Below are positions 28,523 through 36,971 of a DNA stretch of 64,000 nt, in pieces; position 1 is the stretch's first letter; each line of letters starts with the position of its first letter. The translations under genes were made by a program, and so were the position numbers. The notes beneath the pieces were generated by a model that saw only the letters and a program-made list of their open reading frames with translations, was not told the origin of the DNA and did no database searches. This DNA comes from Bifidobacteriaceae bacterium UBA2724 (GTDB lineage: Bacteria > Actinomycetota > Actinomycetes > Actinomycetales > Bifidobacteriaceae), in NCBI GenBank assembly GCA_002353815.1, contig DEKK01000012.1:210970-274969 (forward strand), read 5' to 3'.

Positions 28523-28635
28523 TGCATGAGTCGGACCCCGGCCCCGCGCCCCAGCCCGGAGCCGCAGGCGGACAAACGCAGAACCCATGATTCACACCAC
28601 AGAACACACACCACAGAACAGGCGGTGAGCAGACA

Positions 28636-30249
28636 ATGGAAGACAACGCCACGCGGCACCGGACGGCCGACGCGGAAAACCAGCAGCCCGCGCAGCATTC
28701 GCTCGTGATCATCGGGGCCGGCCCCGGCGGCTATTCCTGCGCACTGCGCGCCGCCGAACTGGGCATGCGGGTCACGCTCGTGGAGCGAGACCCCGTCCCC
28801 GGCGGCACGTGTCTCAACCGCGGATGCATTCCGTCGAAGGCGCTGCTCACCGCCGCGCACGCCTTCCATGACGCCACGCACAGCGCCCGGATGGGCGTGC
28901 ACGCGGATGCGACGGTGGATTGGGACCAGCTCGCCGCCTTCCGTGATTCCGCCATCGACTCCATGGTCTCAGGGCTCTCGTCGCTACTCGACAAGCGCGG
29001 CGTCACGGTGGTGCACGGAGAGGCCTCCCTCGTCCAAGCTACAGACGGCGCAGACACAGCCGGAAACGCGCAAGGCTCGCAACGCCAGGCGGAACCGACG
29101 CACTGCGAGGTACGCGTGCGCACTCATGCCACCATCGCTAACGTCGCCGACAGCGCTTGCAGGGCACGCGGCGTGGCGGGTTCGCAGGATACGATGGACG
29201 ACGGTCTCATCACGCTCCGCGCCGACGACGTGGTAATCGCCACGGGCGCGCACCCCACGGCGCTGGAAGCCGTGCCTTTCTCGGACCGCGTTATGGACTC
29301 GGACAGCGCGCTGGCCGCCCCTCGCGCCCCTCGTTCCGCGGTCATCGTGGGGTCGGGCGCCATCGGCCTCGAATTCGCAAGCTTCTGGAACACCATGGGC
29401 ACGCACGTCACCATGCTGGTGCGCCATGGCAGGCCGCTGTCGGGATGGCACCGCCGCGTCGGCAGCACGGTGATGCGAGGCCTTGCTGCACGCGGCGTGG
29501 AGTTCGTCACCTATCGCGACGTGGAGGCCTGCGAGGAATCCGAGGATTCGGTGCGGCTGACGCTCGCTGGCTCGCGCGTTCCCTCGGTCGAGGCCGAGGC
29601 GTGCCTCGTCGCCATCGGACGCACTCCCGACACCACCCTCGCGGCGGACGCGGGAATCGCCCTCACCGACCGGGGCTTCATCGCCACCGACGGATTCGGC
29701 CGCACGTCGCGACCGCACGTCTGGGCGGTGGGCGACGTGACCCAGGGCCGCCAGCTCGCCCACCGGGCCTTCGAACAGGGCATCGTGGCCGCGGAGGCCA
29801 TGGCGGGGCTTCGCCCCGCCCCCGTCGTCGACACCGACGTGCCGCAGGTAGTGTTCAGCGAACCGCAGGCGGCGAGCGTCGGGCTCACCGCCGACCAGGC
29901 CACGGCCCAGGGGTACGCCGACGTCTCCGACACCGCCTATGTGATGGGCGCCAACGCCCGCACGCTCATGAGCGGCGAACCCGGCGTCATCGACGTTGTC
30001 ACCGGCGTGCCGGCGCAGGTCCCGGCCGACCGTGCGCACGACGCGCGCGACGCCGCCGGGCGCGTCGTGCTGGGCGTGCACATGGCAGGCCCCTCCGTCT
30101 CCGAGCTCGTATCGGAAGCCGAGCAGCTCGTGCGCCAGGCAGTGCCGTTGTCTCAGGCTGCGCGCGCCATCCACCCCCACCCCACGTTCGGCGAGGCGCT
30201 CGGCGAGGCGCTTCTCAAGGCCGACGGCAGGCCGCTCCACACATTCTGA
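28636..30249 (+). CDS. Dihydrolipoamide dehydrogenase-like flavoprotein disulfide reductase
   Basis: This is an FAD- and NAD(P)-dependent oxidoreductase of 537 residues. It has the FAD motif GAGPGG (27-32), the redox-active pair in GGTCLNRGCIPSKA (Cys59, Cys64), the NAD motif GSGAIGLEFAS, the second FAD motif WAVGDVTQGRQLAH, and the dimerisation-domain HPHPTFGEA with the catalytic His-Glu dyad. These fit lipoamide dehydrogenase rather than glutathione or mercuric reductase. No lipoyl E1/E2 subunit genes are nearby, so the physiological substrate is open. An insert at about 135-190 lengthens it beyond the usual 460-480 residues. The start is ATG at 28636 with GGTGAG upstream. Confidence 0.85.
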   Translation: MEDNATRHRTADAENQQPAQHSLVIIGAGPGGYSCALRAAELGMRVTLVERDPVPGGTCLNRGCIPSKALLTAAHAFHDATHSARMGVHADATVDWDQLAAFRDSAIDSMVSGLSSLLDKRGVTVVHGEASLVQATDGADTAGNAQGSQRQAEPTHCEVRVRTHATIANVADSACRARGVAGSQDTMDDGLITLRADDVVIATGAHPTALEAVPFSDRVMDSDSALAAPRAPRSAVIVGSGAIGLEFASFWNTMGTHVTMLVRHGRPLSGWHRRVGSTVMRGLAARGVEFVTYRDVEACEESEDSVRLTLAGSRVPSVEAEACLVAIGRTPDTTLAADAGIALTDRGFIATDGFGRTSRPHVWAVGDVTQGRQLAHRAFEQGIVAAEAMAGLRPAPVVDTDVPQVVFSEPQAASVGLTADQATAQGYADVSDTAYVMGANARTLMSGEPGVIDVVTGVPAQVPADRAHDARDAAGRVVLGVHMAGPSVSELVSEAEQLVRQAVPLSQAARAIHPHPTFGEALGEALLKADGRPLHTF

Positions 30250-30273
30250 CGCCCCGTGCGCCGCGACGGGGCG
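30250..30273 (+). terminator. Hairpin after the flavoprotein gene
   Basis: A perfect 8-bp stem (CGCCCCGT with ACGGGGCG, loop 8 nt) begins at the stop codon. There is no T-run, so it is only a possible terminator. Confidence 0.35.
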
Positions 30274-30432
30274 ACGGGGGCCATGCGATTGCGCCCACAG
30301 CGCAATCCCGCTTCGTTGGGTACGCAATCGGCTAGTATGCGGTACAGCATGCCTTCCGGCCCGTCATGACGGCGGCGTGGAAGGCCCAGCGCACCAGCAG
30401 ACCGCGCGACCGCAGCGCAGAAGAGGATTTCC

Positions 30433-31197
30433 ATGGCCAAGAAAGAAGCAGACTCCAAACAAGACGCCACGACCAAAAAGAAGAAGCGTCCGGGCATCCG
30501 CGAGACATGGAAGCAGATTGTGAACGTCTACAAGTTCACGCGCCGCTATGACAAGAACCTTCCGTGGGTCATGGTCCTGTGCGTCGCCATCCCCGTGGCC
30601 GTCTCGGTGCTGATCCCCCTGCTGTGGTACCGCAGGAGCGTCGTGGGCTGGATCCTCACCGTGCTCGCCGGCGTTTTCGTGGGCTTCACCGTCGCCGTGT
30701 ACGTGCTCACAAACCGTTCCAACAAAGCCGTCTACAACGAGATCGACGGCCACGCCGGCGCCACCGTCGCCGTGCTGCGCAACATCAACAACAAGGCGTA
30801 TCACTTCGACGAGCAGCCCATCTGGGCCGACCCCCATTCCAAGGACGTGCTGTGGATGGGCACCAGCTTCGCCGGCATCTACCTCGTCGGCGAAGGCGAT
30901 TACGGCCGCGTCCAGAAGGCCATGGACGTGCAGGAGAAGAAGATCCGCCGCATCACGCAGGGGTCGGCCATCCCGATCATCCGCATCAGCGTGGGCAACG
31001 GCCCCAAGCAGGTGCCGCTGAACAAGCTTCGCAGGGAGATCGTGCGCCATCGCAAGTTCGCCCTGCGTCAGGACGAACTCACCGCCCTCAACAACCGCCT
31101 GCGCACAATCCGTCTGCGCAACAGCACCATGAACATGCCCAAGGGCATCGACCCCAACCGTGTGCATGTCAGCCCCCGCGCCATGCGTGGCAAGTGA
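30433..31197 (+). CDS. DUF4191 membrane protein
   Basis: This actinobacterial conserved protein has 254 residues. A Lys-rich start (MAKKEADSKQ, TKKKKRPGIRE) is followed by helices at about 42-62 and 69-90, and a cytoplasmic domain of about 160 residues with the conserved GPKQVPLNKLRREIVRH segment. The C-terminus is basic. The ATG at 30433 has AGAGGA upstream. A possible -10 (TAGTAT) lies at 30334-30339. It is monocistronic with a strong terminator. The biochemical role is unknown. It lies upstream of glnA in the same direction but is insulated from it by the terminator. Confidence 0.85.
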   Translation: MAKKEADSKQDATTKKKKRPGIRETWKQIVNVYKFTRRYDKNLPWVMVLCVAIPVAVSVLIPLLWYRRSVVGWILTVLAGVFVGFTVAVYVLTNRSNKAVYNEIDGHAGATVAVLRNINNKAYHFDEQPIWADPHSKDVLWMGTSFAGIYLVGEGDYGRVQKAMDVQEKKIRRITQGSAIPIIRISVGNGPKQVPLNKLRREIVRHRKFALRQDELTALNNRLRTIRLRNSTMNMPKGIDPNRVHVSPRAMRGK

Positions 31198-31221
31198 GCC
31201 CGCCGTCCGCGGTTGTGCCTG

Positions 31222-31258
31222 AAGGCGTGAGTCACCTATGTGGCTCACGCCTTTTTCT
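31222..31258 (+). terminator. Terminator of the DUF4191 gene
   Basis: AAGGCGTGAG pairs perfectly with CTCACGCCTT, with a 12-nt loop, and runs straight into a T-tract. It is one of the strongest terminators in the window. Confidence 0.92.
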
Positions 31259-31263
31259 CTGTC

Positions 31264-31326
31264 CGCTTTCCACGCCCGCCGCTTTCCACGCCCGCCGCTT
31301 CCACGCCCGCTGCTTTCCATGCCTGC
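31264..31326. repeat. Four tandem 16-bp repeats upstream of glnA
   Basis: The unit CGCTTTCCACGCCCGC occurs twice perfectly, then once with a lost T, then once with four changes. It lies between the DUF4191 terminator and the glnA control region. There is no coding sense on either strand. Confidence 0.8.
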
Positions 31327-31537
31327 GGGCCGCGCATCGTTCTGTGACCCGCACCTTGTCCCTGGCCCCGGGCGCGCCTCGTTTCCCGCCTCCGCCCACC
31401 CACGCTTTCCCCATGCGGACAGGCGCAACAATACGAAAATCGAAACAAAACCGACGAAATCGCTACGCCGCGCAACCCGAAGTCTCAGCCTGTGGCCTCC
31501 CGGTTTGCCTTGAATTTGCAACGTATTTCGGGGGTAC

Positions 31538-31575
31538 GAAACATTACCGTAACGTAAACGTCTACTTTGCGAAAC
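31538..31575 (+). promoter_or_regulatory. Four half-sites with exact 11-bp phasing upstream of glnA (GlnR-like operator)
   Basis: GAAAC (31538), GTAAC (31549), GTCTA (31560) and GAAAC (31571) are each 5 bp with 6 bp between, so all lie on one DNA face. GTnAC and GAAAC half-sites with 6-bp gaps are the published pattern of actinobacterial GlnR operators. A plausible promoter follows: TTGCGA at 31568-31573 and TCTATT 17 bp on. No regulator gene is in the window. Confidence 0.6.
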
Positions 31576-31624
31576 CCCTGCTCCTAGACTCTATTACGTA
31601 TTCCAAAGACGAAAGGATGGTCAG

Positions 31625-33061
31625 ATGACCGACATCAAGACCAAGGAAGACGCCGAGGCCCTCATCAACAAGGAAGGCATCGAATACGTTTCCGTTCGCT
31701 TCACCGATCTCATCGGTGTGCAGCAGCACTTCACCGTTCCGGCTGAAGCTTTCATCAAGGACGCATTCACCGATGGCATGCCGTTCGATGGTTCTTCCGT
31801 GACCGGCTTCCAGGCCATCAACGAGTCCGACATGAACCTCAAGCCCGATGTGACGACTGCTTACGTGGATCCGTTCCGCAAGCACAAGACCCTGGACGTT
31901 GTCTTCTCCATCGTCGACCCGATCACCGATGAGCCGTACAGCCGCGATCCCCGTCAGGTCGCCGCCAAGGCCGAGGCCTACCTGCAGTCCACCGGCATCG
32001 CCGACACCGCATACTTCGCACCTGAGGCCGAGTTCTTCATCTTCGACAAGGTCCGTTTCGAGAACTCCATGGCTCGCTCCTTCTACGAGGTCGATTCCAT
32101 CGAGGCTCCGTGGAACAGCGGCAAGGACACCGAGGACGACGGCACCCCGAACATCGCTTTCAAGAACCACGTCAAGGGCGGCTACTTCCCGATCCCGCCG
32201 ATCGACCACTCCCAGGATCTGCGCGACGACATGGTGCACAACCTTCAGGCCGTCGGCCTGCAGCTCGAGCGCTCCCACCACGAGGTTGGCGGCGCTGGCC
32301 AGCAGGAGATCAACTACCGCTTCAACTCCCTGATGCATGCAGGCGACGACCTCATGAAGTACAAGTACATCGTCCATGAGACCGCAGCCCTCGCCGGCAA
32401 GGCGGCAACCTTCATGCCGAAGCCGATGGCAGGCGACAACGGCACCGGCATGCACTGCCACCAGTCCCTGTGGAAGGACGGCAAGCCGCTCTTCTACGAC
32501 GAGAAGGAATACGGCGGCCTCTCCAAGATCGCCCAGTGGTACGTCGGCGGCCTCATCAAGCACTCCTCCTCCGTGCTTGCCTTCACCGATCCTTCCCTGA
32601 ACTCCTACCACCGTCTGGTTCCGGGCTTCGAAGCCCCGGTGTGCATGGTGTACTCGGCACGCAACCGTTCCGCCGCCATCCGCATCCCGCTCGCTGGCAA
32701 GTCCCCGGCCGCGAAGCGCATCGAGTTCCGCGCGCCGGATCCGTCCTGCAACCCGTACCTCGGCTTCTCCGCTCAGCTCATGGCTGGCCTCGACGGCATC
32801 ATCAACCACATCGAGCCCCCGGCACCGATCGACAAGGATCTCTACGAGCTTCCTCCGGCAGAGTACGCCAACATCAAGCAGGCTCCGGGCTCCCTCGAAG
32901 AGGCTCTCAACGCCCTTGAGGAAGATCACGACTTCCTCACCGCGGGCAACGTCTTCACCGATGACCTCATCGAGACCTGGCTCGACATCAAGCACGGCGA
33001 GATCGACAAGGCTCGTCTGCAGCCGACGCCGCTCGACTACGAGCTCTACTTCCACATCTGA
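31625..33061 (+). CDS. glnA: Glutamine synthetase, type I (GSI-beta)
   Basis: It makes glutamine from glutamate, ammonia and ATP, the main ammonium-assimilation step. The 478-residue product is full length for the dodecameric type I enzyme. It shows the DGSSVTGF segment (55-62), metal ligands in FAPEAEFF (131-138), the ATP-binding [12 protein letters not shown] (266-277) and the adenylylation loop DLYELPP with Tyr407, so activity is probably controlled by an adenylyltransferase as in other GSI-beta enzymes. The ATG at 31625 has GAAAGG upstream. Codon use is strongly biased toward preferred codons, as expected for a highly expressed gene. Transcription is probably controlled through the phased half-sites at 31538-31575. 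Confidence 0.97.
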   Translation: MTDIKTKEDAEALINKEGIEYVSVRFTDLIGVQQHFTVPAEAFIKDAFTDGMPFDGSSVTGFQAINESDMNLKPDVTTAYVDPFRKHKTLDVVFSIVDPITDEPYSRDPRQVAAKAEAYLQSTGIADTAYFAPEAEFFIFDKVRFENSMARSFYEVDSIEAPWNSGKDTEDDGTPNIAFKNHVKGGYFPIPPIDHSQDLRDDMVHNLQAVGLQLERSHHEVGGAGQQEINYRFNSLMHAGDDLMKYKYIVHETAALAGKAATFMPKPMAGDNGTGMHCHQSLWKDGKPLFYDEKEYGGLSKIAQWYVGGLIKHSSSVLAFTDPSLNSYHRLVPGFEAPVCMVYSARNRSAAIRIPLAGKSPAAKRIEFRAPDPSCNPYLGFSAQLMAGLDGIINHIEPPAPIDKDLYELPPAEYANIKQAPGSLEEALNALEEDHDFLTAGNVFTDDLIETWLDIKHGEIDKARLQPTPLDYELYFHI

Positions 33062-33108
33062 TTTTCGGCTGTGGCGAGGTCTGAGCCTCGCAGAGTGAAA
33101 GTCTGACG

Positions 33109-33139
33109 AATCCCCCTCCCCTCCCGGGAGGGGGATTTT
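33109..33139 (+). terminator. Terminator of glnA
   Basis: A perfect 12-bp stem (AATCCCCCTCCC with GGGAGGGGGATT) with a 5-nt loop is followed by TT and then C. It lies about 50 nt after the glnA stop. Confidence 0.9.
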
Positions 33140-33298
33140 CGTTGTCGTGGAGAGCGCCCGACCATCGCGTCCATCCCTCCCATGCATCTGCACCGTTGAC
33201 ATACGCGGCAGGGCACTTCCGGCGCCGGGAGTACCTTCGTACCTGTATGCGCGACGCATCCGCCGCGCGACAGGACCTGCAATGGACGAAGGAGAACT

Positions 33299-34465
33299 AT
33301 GCAGTTCAGCAAGCGCGTCGCTGCGTTCGGCGACGAGATTTTCGCGGCATTGGACGATAGGAAGAACGAACTCGTGGCGCAGGGGCGCACGATCTACAAC
33401 CTCAGCGTGGGAACCCCCGATTTCGAAGTGCCCTCGCACATCCGCCAGGCGTTGATCGACGCGGCCGCCGACCCAGACAACTGGAAGTACGCGCTGCATG
33501 ACCTGCCCGAGCTCAAGCAGGCGGTGTGCGATTACTACCACCGCCGTTTCGACGTCGAGATCACACCCGACATGGTGTGCAGCTGCTACGGGACGCAGGA
33601 AGGCATGGGGCACATCGGCATGGTTCTGTGCGACGAAGGCGACACCGTGCTGCTTCCCACCCCGTGCTATCCCGTGTTCATCACCGGGGCCGCGATGGCC
33701 GGCGCGACCATCCACTACTACCCCATGACGGAAGAGACGAACTACCTTCCCGATGTCACCACAATCCCCGATGACGTCGCCGACCGGGCGAAATACATGG
33801 TGGTTTCGCTGCCGTCGAACCCGATGGGCTCCGTCGGCACGGCCGAGACGTATGCACAGATCATCGAGTTCGCCCGCAGGCATGACATCCTCGTCATCCA
33901 CGACAACGCCTACAGCGACATCATCTTCGACGGTCGCATGGGACGCAGCTTCCTCAGCTACCCCGGCGCGGCGCAGGTCGGCGTGGAGTTCTTCTCGCTG
34001 TCCAAGAGCTTCGACATGACAGGCGCGCGCGTGAGCTTCCTTGTGGGACGCCCCGACGTGATCGCCGCGTTTCACAAGCTCCGCAGCCAGATCGACTACG
34101 GCATGTTCCTGCCGATCCAGCATGCTGCGATCGCCGCGCTCACCGGGCCGTTGGATTCGGTGCGCCGGCAATGCGCGGATTACCAGGCGCGACGCGACGC
34201 GCTGTGCAACGGGCTGCGGTCCATCGGCTGGGATTGCCGGGATTCGCAGGGCAGCATGTTCATGTGGGCGCCGGTGCCCGAGCGATACGCGACGAGCGTG
34301 GATTTCTGCCTCGACCTCATGGACAGGTCCGGCGTGATCTGCACGCCCGGATCCAGCTTCGGTCCCGCCGGCGAAGGGCATGTGCGCTTCGCCCTGGTGC
34401 TGCCGCCCGACCAGATCGCCAAGGCGGTGGCCGCCATCGACGCCAGCGGGATCCTCAAAAGCTGA
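33299..34465 (+). CDS. Class I/II PLP-dependent aminotransferase
   Basis: This cytosolic fold-type I aminotransferase has 388 residues. It contains NLSVGTPDFEVP near residue 34, the SLPSNPMGSVG substrate loop (Asn-Pro), HDNAYSDIIFDG with the PLP-ring Asp/Tyr, and the Schiff-base lysine in SLSKSFDMTGARV. The set resembles aspartate- or LL-diaminopimelate-type enzymes. The exact amino acid cannot be told. The ATG at 33299 has AAGGAG 4 nt upstream. It is separated from glnA by that gene's terminator. Confidence 0.85.
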   Translation: MQFSKRVAAFGDEIFAALDDRKNELVAQGRTIYNLSVGTPDFEVPSHIRQALIDAAADPDNWKYALHDLPELKQAVCDYYHRRFDVEITPDMVCSCYGTQEGMGHIGMVLCDEGDTVLLPTPCYPVFITGAAMAGATIHYYPMTEETNYLPDVTTIPDDVADRAKYMVVSLPSNPMGSVGTAETYAQIIEFARRHDILVIHDNAYSDIIFDGRMGRSFLSYPGAAQVGVEFFSLSKSFDMTGARVSFLVGRPDVIAAFHKLRSQIDYGMFLPIQHAAIAALTGPLDSVRRQCADYQARRDALCNGLRSIGWDCRDSQGSMFMWAPVPERYATSVDFCLDLMDRSGVICTPGSSFGPAGEGHVRFALVLPPDQIAKAVAAIDASGILKS

Positions 34466-34566
34466 CGGGACCGGCCACGGGGCGCCCAGCGCGGGTACAG
34501 CAAGGCGCGCCGCAATGTCCCCCGATAACCGAAAGGCGTGCCCCCAGTCGCCCGGGCACGCCATGG

Positions 34567-34572
34567 TATCAT
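34567..34572 (+). promoter_or_regulatory. -10 element of the ABC-F gene
   Basis: TGGTATCAT gives an extended -10 (TGnTAnnnT). Transcription would start at about 34579, only a few bases before the ATG at 34583, so the mRNA has almost no leader. Confidence 0.5.
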
Positions 34573-34582
34573 GGGGTTCATT

Positions 34583-36253
34583 ATGTCTGTTACAGCCCTG
34601 GCCCTGTCGCACATCACGTATACGTATCCCGGAGCCCCTGCGCCGCTCCTCAACGACATCAGCGTGACCTTCCCCACGGGCTGGACCGCCGTGATGGGAG
34701 ACAACGGCATCGGCAAATCGACCCTCATGAACGTCGCGCGCGGTGCGACAGCCGCCGACTCAGGACAGGTGTCGCCCCGCGACGCGGTGATCGCCTATTG
34801 CCCGCAGGACGTGGCGACGCAGCCATCGAACCTCGAGGACTTCGCGAACGACTGGAATCCCGACGCCCTGGCGATGCGCGACGCGCTCGGCATCGACGAC
34901 GGCTGGCCCTACCGTTACGAGACCCTGTCGGGCGGGGAGCGCAAACGCATCCAGATCGCCTGCGCCATGATGGCGCGACCGGACGTGCTGATCCTCGATG
35001 AGCCCACAAACCACGTGGACGCCCCGACGCGCGACGCCATGGTCCGCGCCATGCTTCTATTCACAGGACAGAAACGCGAGGTGGAAGGGGCGTTGACGCC
35101 TCCGCGGTCCGGCCGCATCGGCATCGTGGTGTCGCACGACATCGAGCTGGTGGACGCCGTCGCCATGCGGTGTGCGTTTTTCGAGCGCCGCCACATCGAC
35201 CACCGCAACATCACGTGCGTGACCGTGCGCCCGGGCAACTACACGCAGGCAAGCGCCACGGCGGCCGCGTCGCAGGCGAGCGAGCAGACCGCGCTCTCGC
35301 TGGCCCAAAAGGAAGCGGCCAGGCTGCAGCGCGAAAGCGCGGCGCGCCAGCATGACGCGGCACTGGCGGCGACCGCATGGCGCGCCAACAGAAACATTGA
35401 CCGCAAGGACCATGACGCCCGCAATGCCGCGAAGCTGGCGAAGATGACGAGCGTCGACGGCACGGCGGGGGCTGCGAAGGCACGTCTCGACGCGCACGTC
35501 GCGGCAGCGCAGTCCGCCGTGGATTCCGCCGAGGTGGCGGCGAAACGATACGACGGCGACCTCACCGCCTTCCAATCCGTGGAACCGAGCCACAGGACCG
35601 AACTCGTCCGCGTGGAATCCTCGATGATTCCGTTCGACGGCAGCGAGCCCGTGTCGGCGGCGCCTCCGACACCCGCGCAGTGGAAGCCATCGCCATCCAT
35701 CGACGAATCGTCGCTTCCGGTCACCATCCACGCAGTGCGCACGCAGGTCGGGGTGCAGATACCGACGCTCAGCGTCGGGCCGTCCGACCACATCGGCGTC
35801 GTGGGCGCCAACGGCGCCGGCAAAACCACCACGCTGCGAACGCTTCTGCGCACGCTCCGAATGCACAACCCCGACGAGACCACGCTTGTCATCGACCAGA
35901 ACACCACCGACGACGACGCCCGGAAGGCGCTGGCGCGTCTGGATTCCCTCGATCCGCAGCGCCGCGGGTCGGTGTTGTCCGCCATGGCGCAGCTCAACGC
36001 CGACCCGGACCGCATCATGGCGGACGACGCCCTTCCCTCCCCCGGCGAGCTCCGCAAGCTGCTGCTGTGCCTAGGGATTGCAGAGAGCCCCCGCATCATC
36101 GTCATGGACGAGCCGACGAACCACCTCGACCTGCACTCCAAACAGGCGCTGGCCCGCGCCCTCGCGGCGTTCCCCGGCGCGGTGATCGTAGCAAGCCACG
36201 ACATGCCGTTCCTCGAGCAGGCCGTGACGCAGCTGTGGGAATTCCACCGCTAG
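34583..36253 (+). CDS. ABC-F family ATPase (two ABC domains, no membrane segment)
   Basis: The protein has 556 residues. The first ABC domain has Walker A GDNGIGKST (39-47), signature TLSGGERKR and Walker B VLILDEPTNHVD. A charged helical linker (about 240-300, Gln/Ala/Arg/Lys-rich) follows. The second domain has Walker A GANGAGKTT and Walker B IIVMDEPTNHLD, but its signature is SPGELRK instead of LSGGE. The absence of membrane helices and the DEPTNHxD motif place it in ABC-F, whose members act on ribosomes in translation or antibiotic resistance. The ATG at 34583 was chosen on family similarity. Housekeeping and resistance roles cannot be separated here. Confidence 0.85.
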   Translation: MSVTALALSHITYTYPGAPAPLLNDISVTFPTGWTAVMGDNGIGKSTLMNVARGATAADSGQVSPRDAVIAYCPQDVATQPSNLEDFANDWNPDALAMRDALGIDDGWPYRYETLSGGERKRIQIACAMMARPDVLILDEPTNHVDAPTRDAMVRAMLLFTGQKREVEGALTPPRSGRIGIVVSHDIELVDAVAMRCAFFERRHIDHRNITCVTVRPGNYTQASATAAASQASEQTALSLAQKEAARLQRESAARQHDAALAATAWRANRNIDRKDHDARNAAKLAKMTSVDGTAGAAKARLDAHVAAAQSAVDSAEVAAKRYDGDLTAFQSVEPSHRTELVRVESSMIPFDGSEPVSAAPPTPAQWKPSPSIDESSLPVTIHAVRTQVGVQIPTLSVGPSDHIGVVGANGAGKTTTLRTLLRTLRMHNPDETTLVIDQNTTDDDARKALARLDSLDPQRRGSVLSAMAQLNADPDRIMADDALPSPGELRKLLLCLGIAESPRIIVMDEPTNHLDLHSKQALARALAAFPGAVIVASHDMPFLEQAVTQLWEFHR

Positions 36254-36374
36254 CCGCGCCGCGCACGCCCACGGACATCCGACGGCATCGCATACAATGA
36301 GGCACGGAACGACGAGCCACGCTCGACGCAGCGCACCGAGGGCACTGCCCCGCTTCGAATGCAAGGAGACACAC

Positions 36375-36785
36375 ATGGAACAGCCTATTGTCACCGACAC
36401 CGAATTCCTCAGCCGCAAGTCACGCCCGGCGACGAAGGACGACGCCCAGGTCATCACCGACCTGCGCGACACCCTCGAGGCGCACAAAGACACGTGCGTC
36501 GGCCTCGCCGCGAACATGATCGGCTCCCTGACCCGCATCATCATCGTGGCGACCGCCAACGGCCCGCTGGTGATGGTCAACCCCGTCATCACCAAGCGCC
36601 GGGGCATCTACACGGTCGACGAGGCATGCCTGTCACTGGACGGCACCCATCGCGCGACCCGCTTCGATATCATCACGGTGAAGTGGCAGGACGAGAACTT
36701 CGCCTACCACACCACGCAGTTCTCGGACTACACCGCCGAGATCATCGAGCATGAGGTCGACCATCTCGAAGGCAAGCTCATCTGA
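36375..36785 (+). CDS. def: Short peptide deformylase with variant motif 1
   Basis: The protein has 136 residues, shorter than the usual 160-190. Peptide deformylases remove the formyl group from the N-terminal Met of new proteins. Motif 2 is EACLS (83-87) with the metal-ligand Cys85, and motif 3 is HEVDH (126-130) with two metal-ligand His and the catalytic Glu127. Motif 1 reads VGLAANMIG, so the usual Gln of GxGxAAxQ is Met. The ATG at 36375 has AAGGAG 6 nt upstream. Zinc/iron ligands are complete, so activity is likely, but the changed motif may alter substrate preference. A full-length deformylase is probably encoded elsewhere (inference). Confidence 0.82.
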   Translation: MEQPIVTDTEFLSRKSRPATKDDAQVITDLRDTLEAHKDTCVGLAANMIGSLTRIIIVATANGPLVMVNPVITKRRGIYTVDEACLSLDGTHRATRFDIITVKWQDENFAYHTTQFSDYTAEIIEHEVDHLEGKLI

Positions 36786-36805
36786 GTCCGAATAGCGGTT
36801 CGGCG

Positions 36806-36874
36806 CTGTGGCTCCGGCATCATGGTTCCGGAACCACAGTGTTGGCGCCGGGCGCCATGACGTCGGCGCCCGGC
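36806..36874 (+). terminator. Two tandem hairpins downstream of the deformylase gene
   Basis: The first (36806-36839) has a 12-bp stem with one mismatch (CTGTGG.TCCGG arms). The second (36847-36874) has a perfect 10-bp stem, GCCGGGCGCC with GGCGCCCGGC. Neither has a T-run. They separate the deformylase gene from the membrane protein gene at 36972. Confidence 0.45.
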
Positions 36875-36971
36875 CAGGCCCCTCTCGTTCTTCATGTATC
36901 GTTGTGGTGACACGGTTGCGATACAAGTCCAGCGGCGTCACCAAGGGAGAAGACACAGAGGGAGGGGTCAC

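Noticed and set aside
31562..34612. Minus-strand open frame of about 1,015 codons opposite glnA and the aminotransferase
   Set aside because: glnA on the other strand is unmistakable; the opposing frame is a codon-bias shadow.
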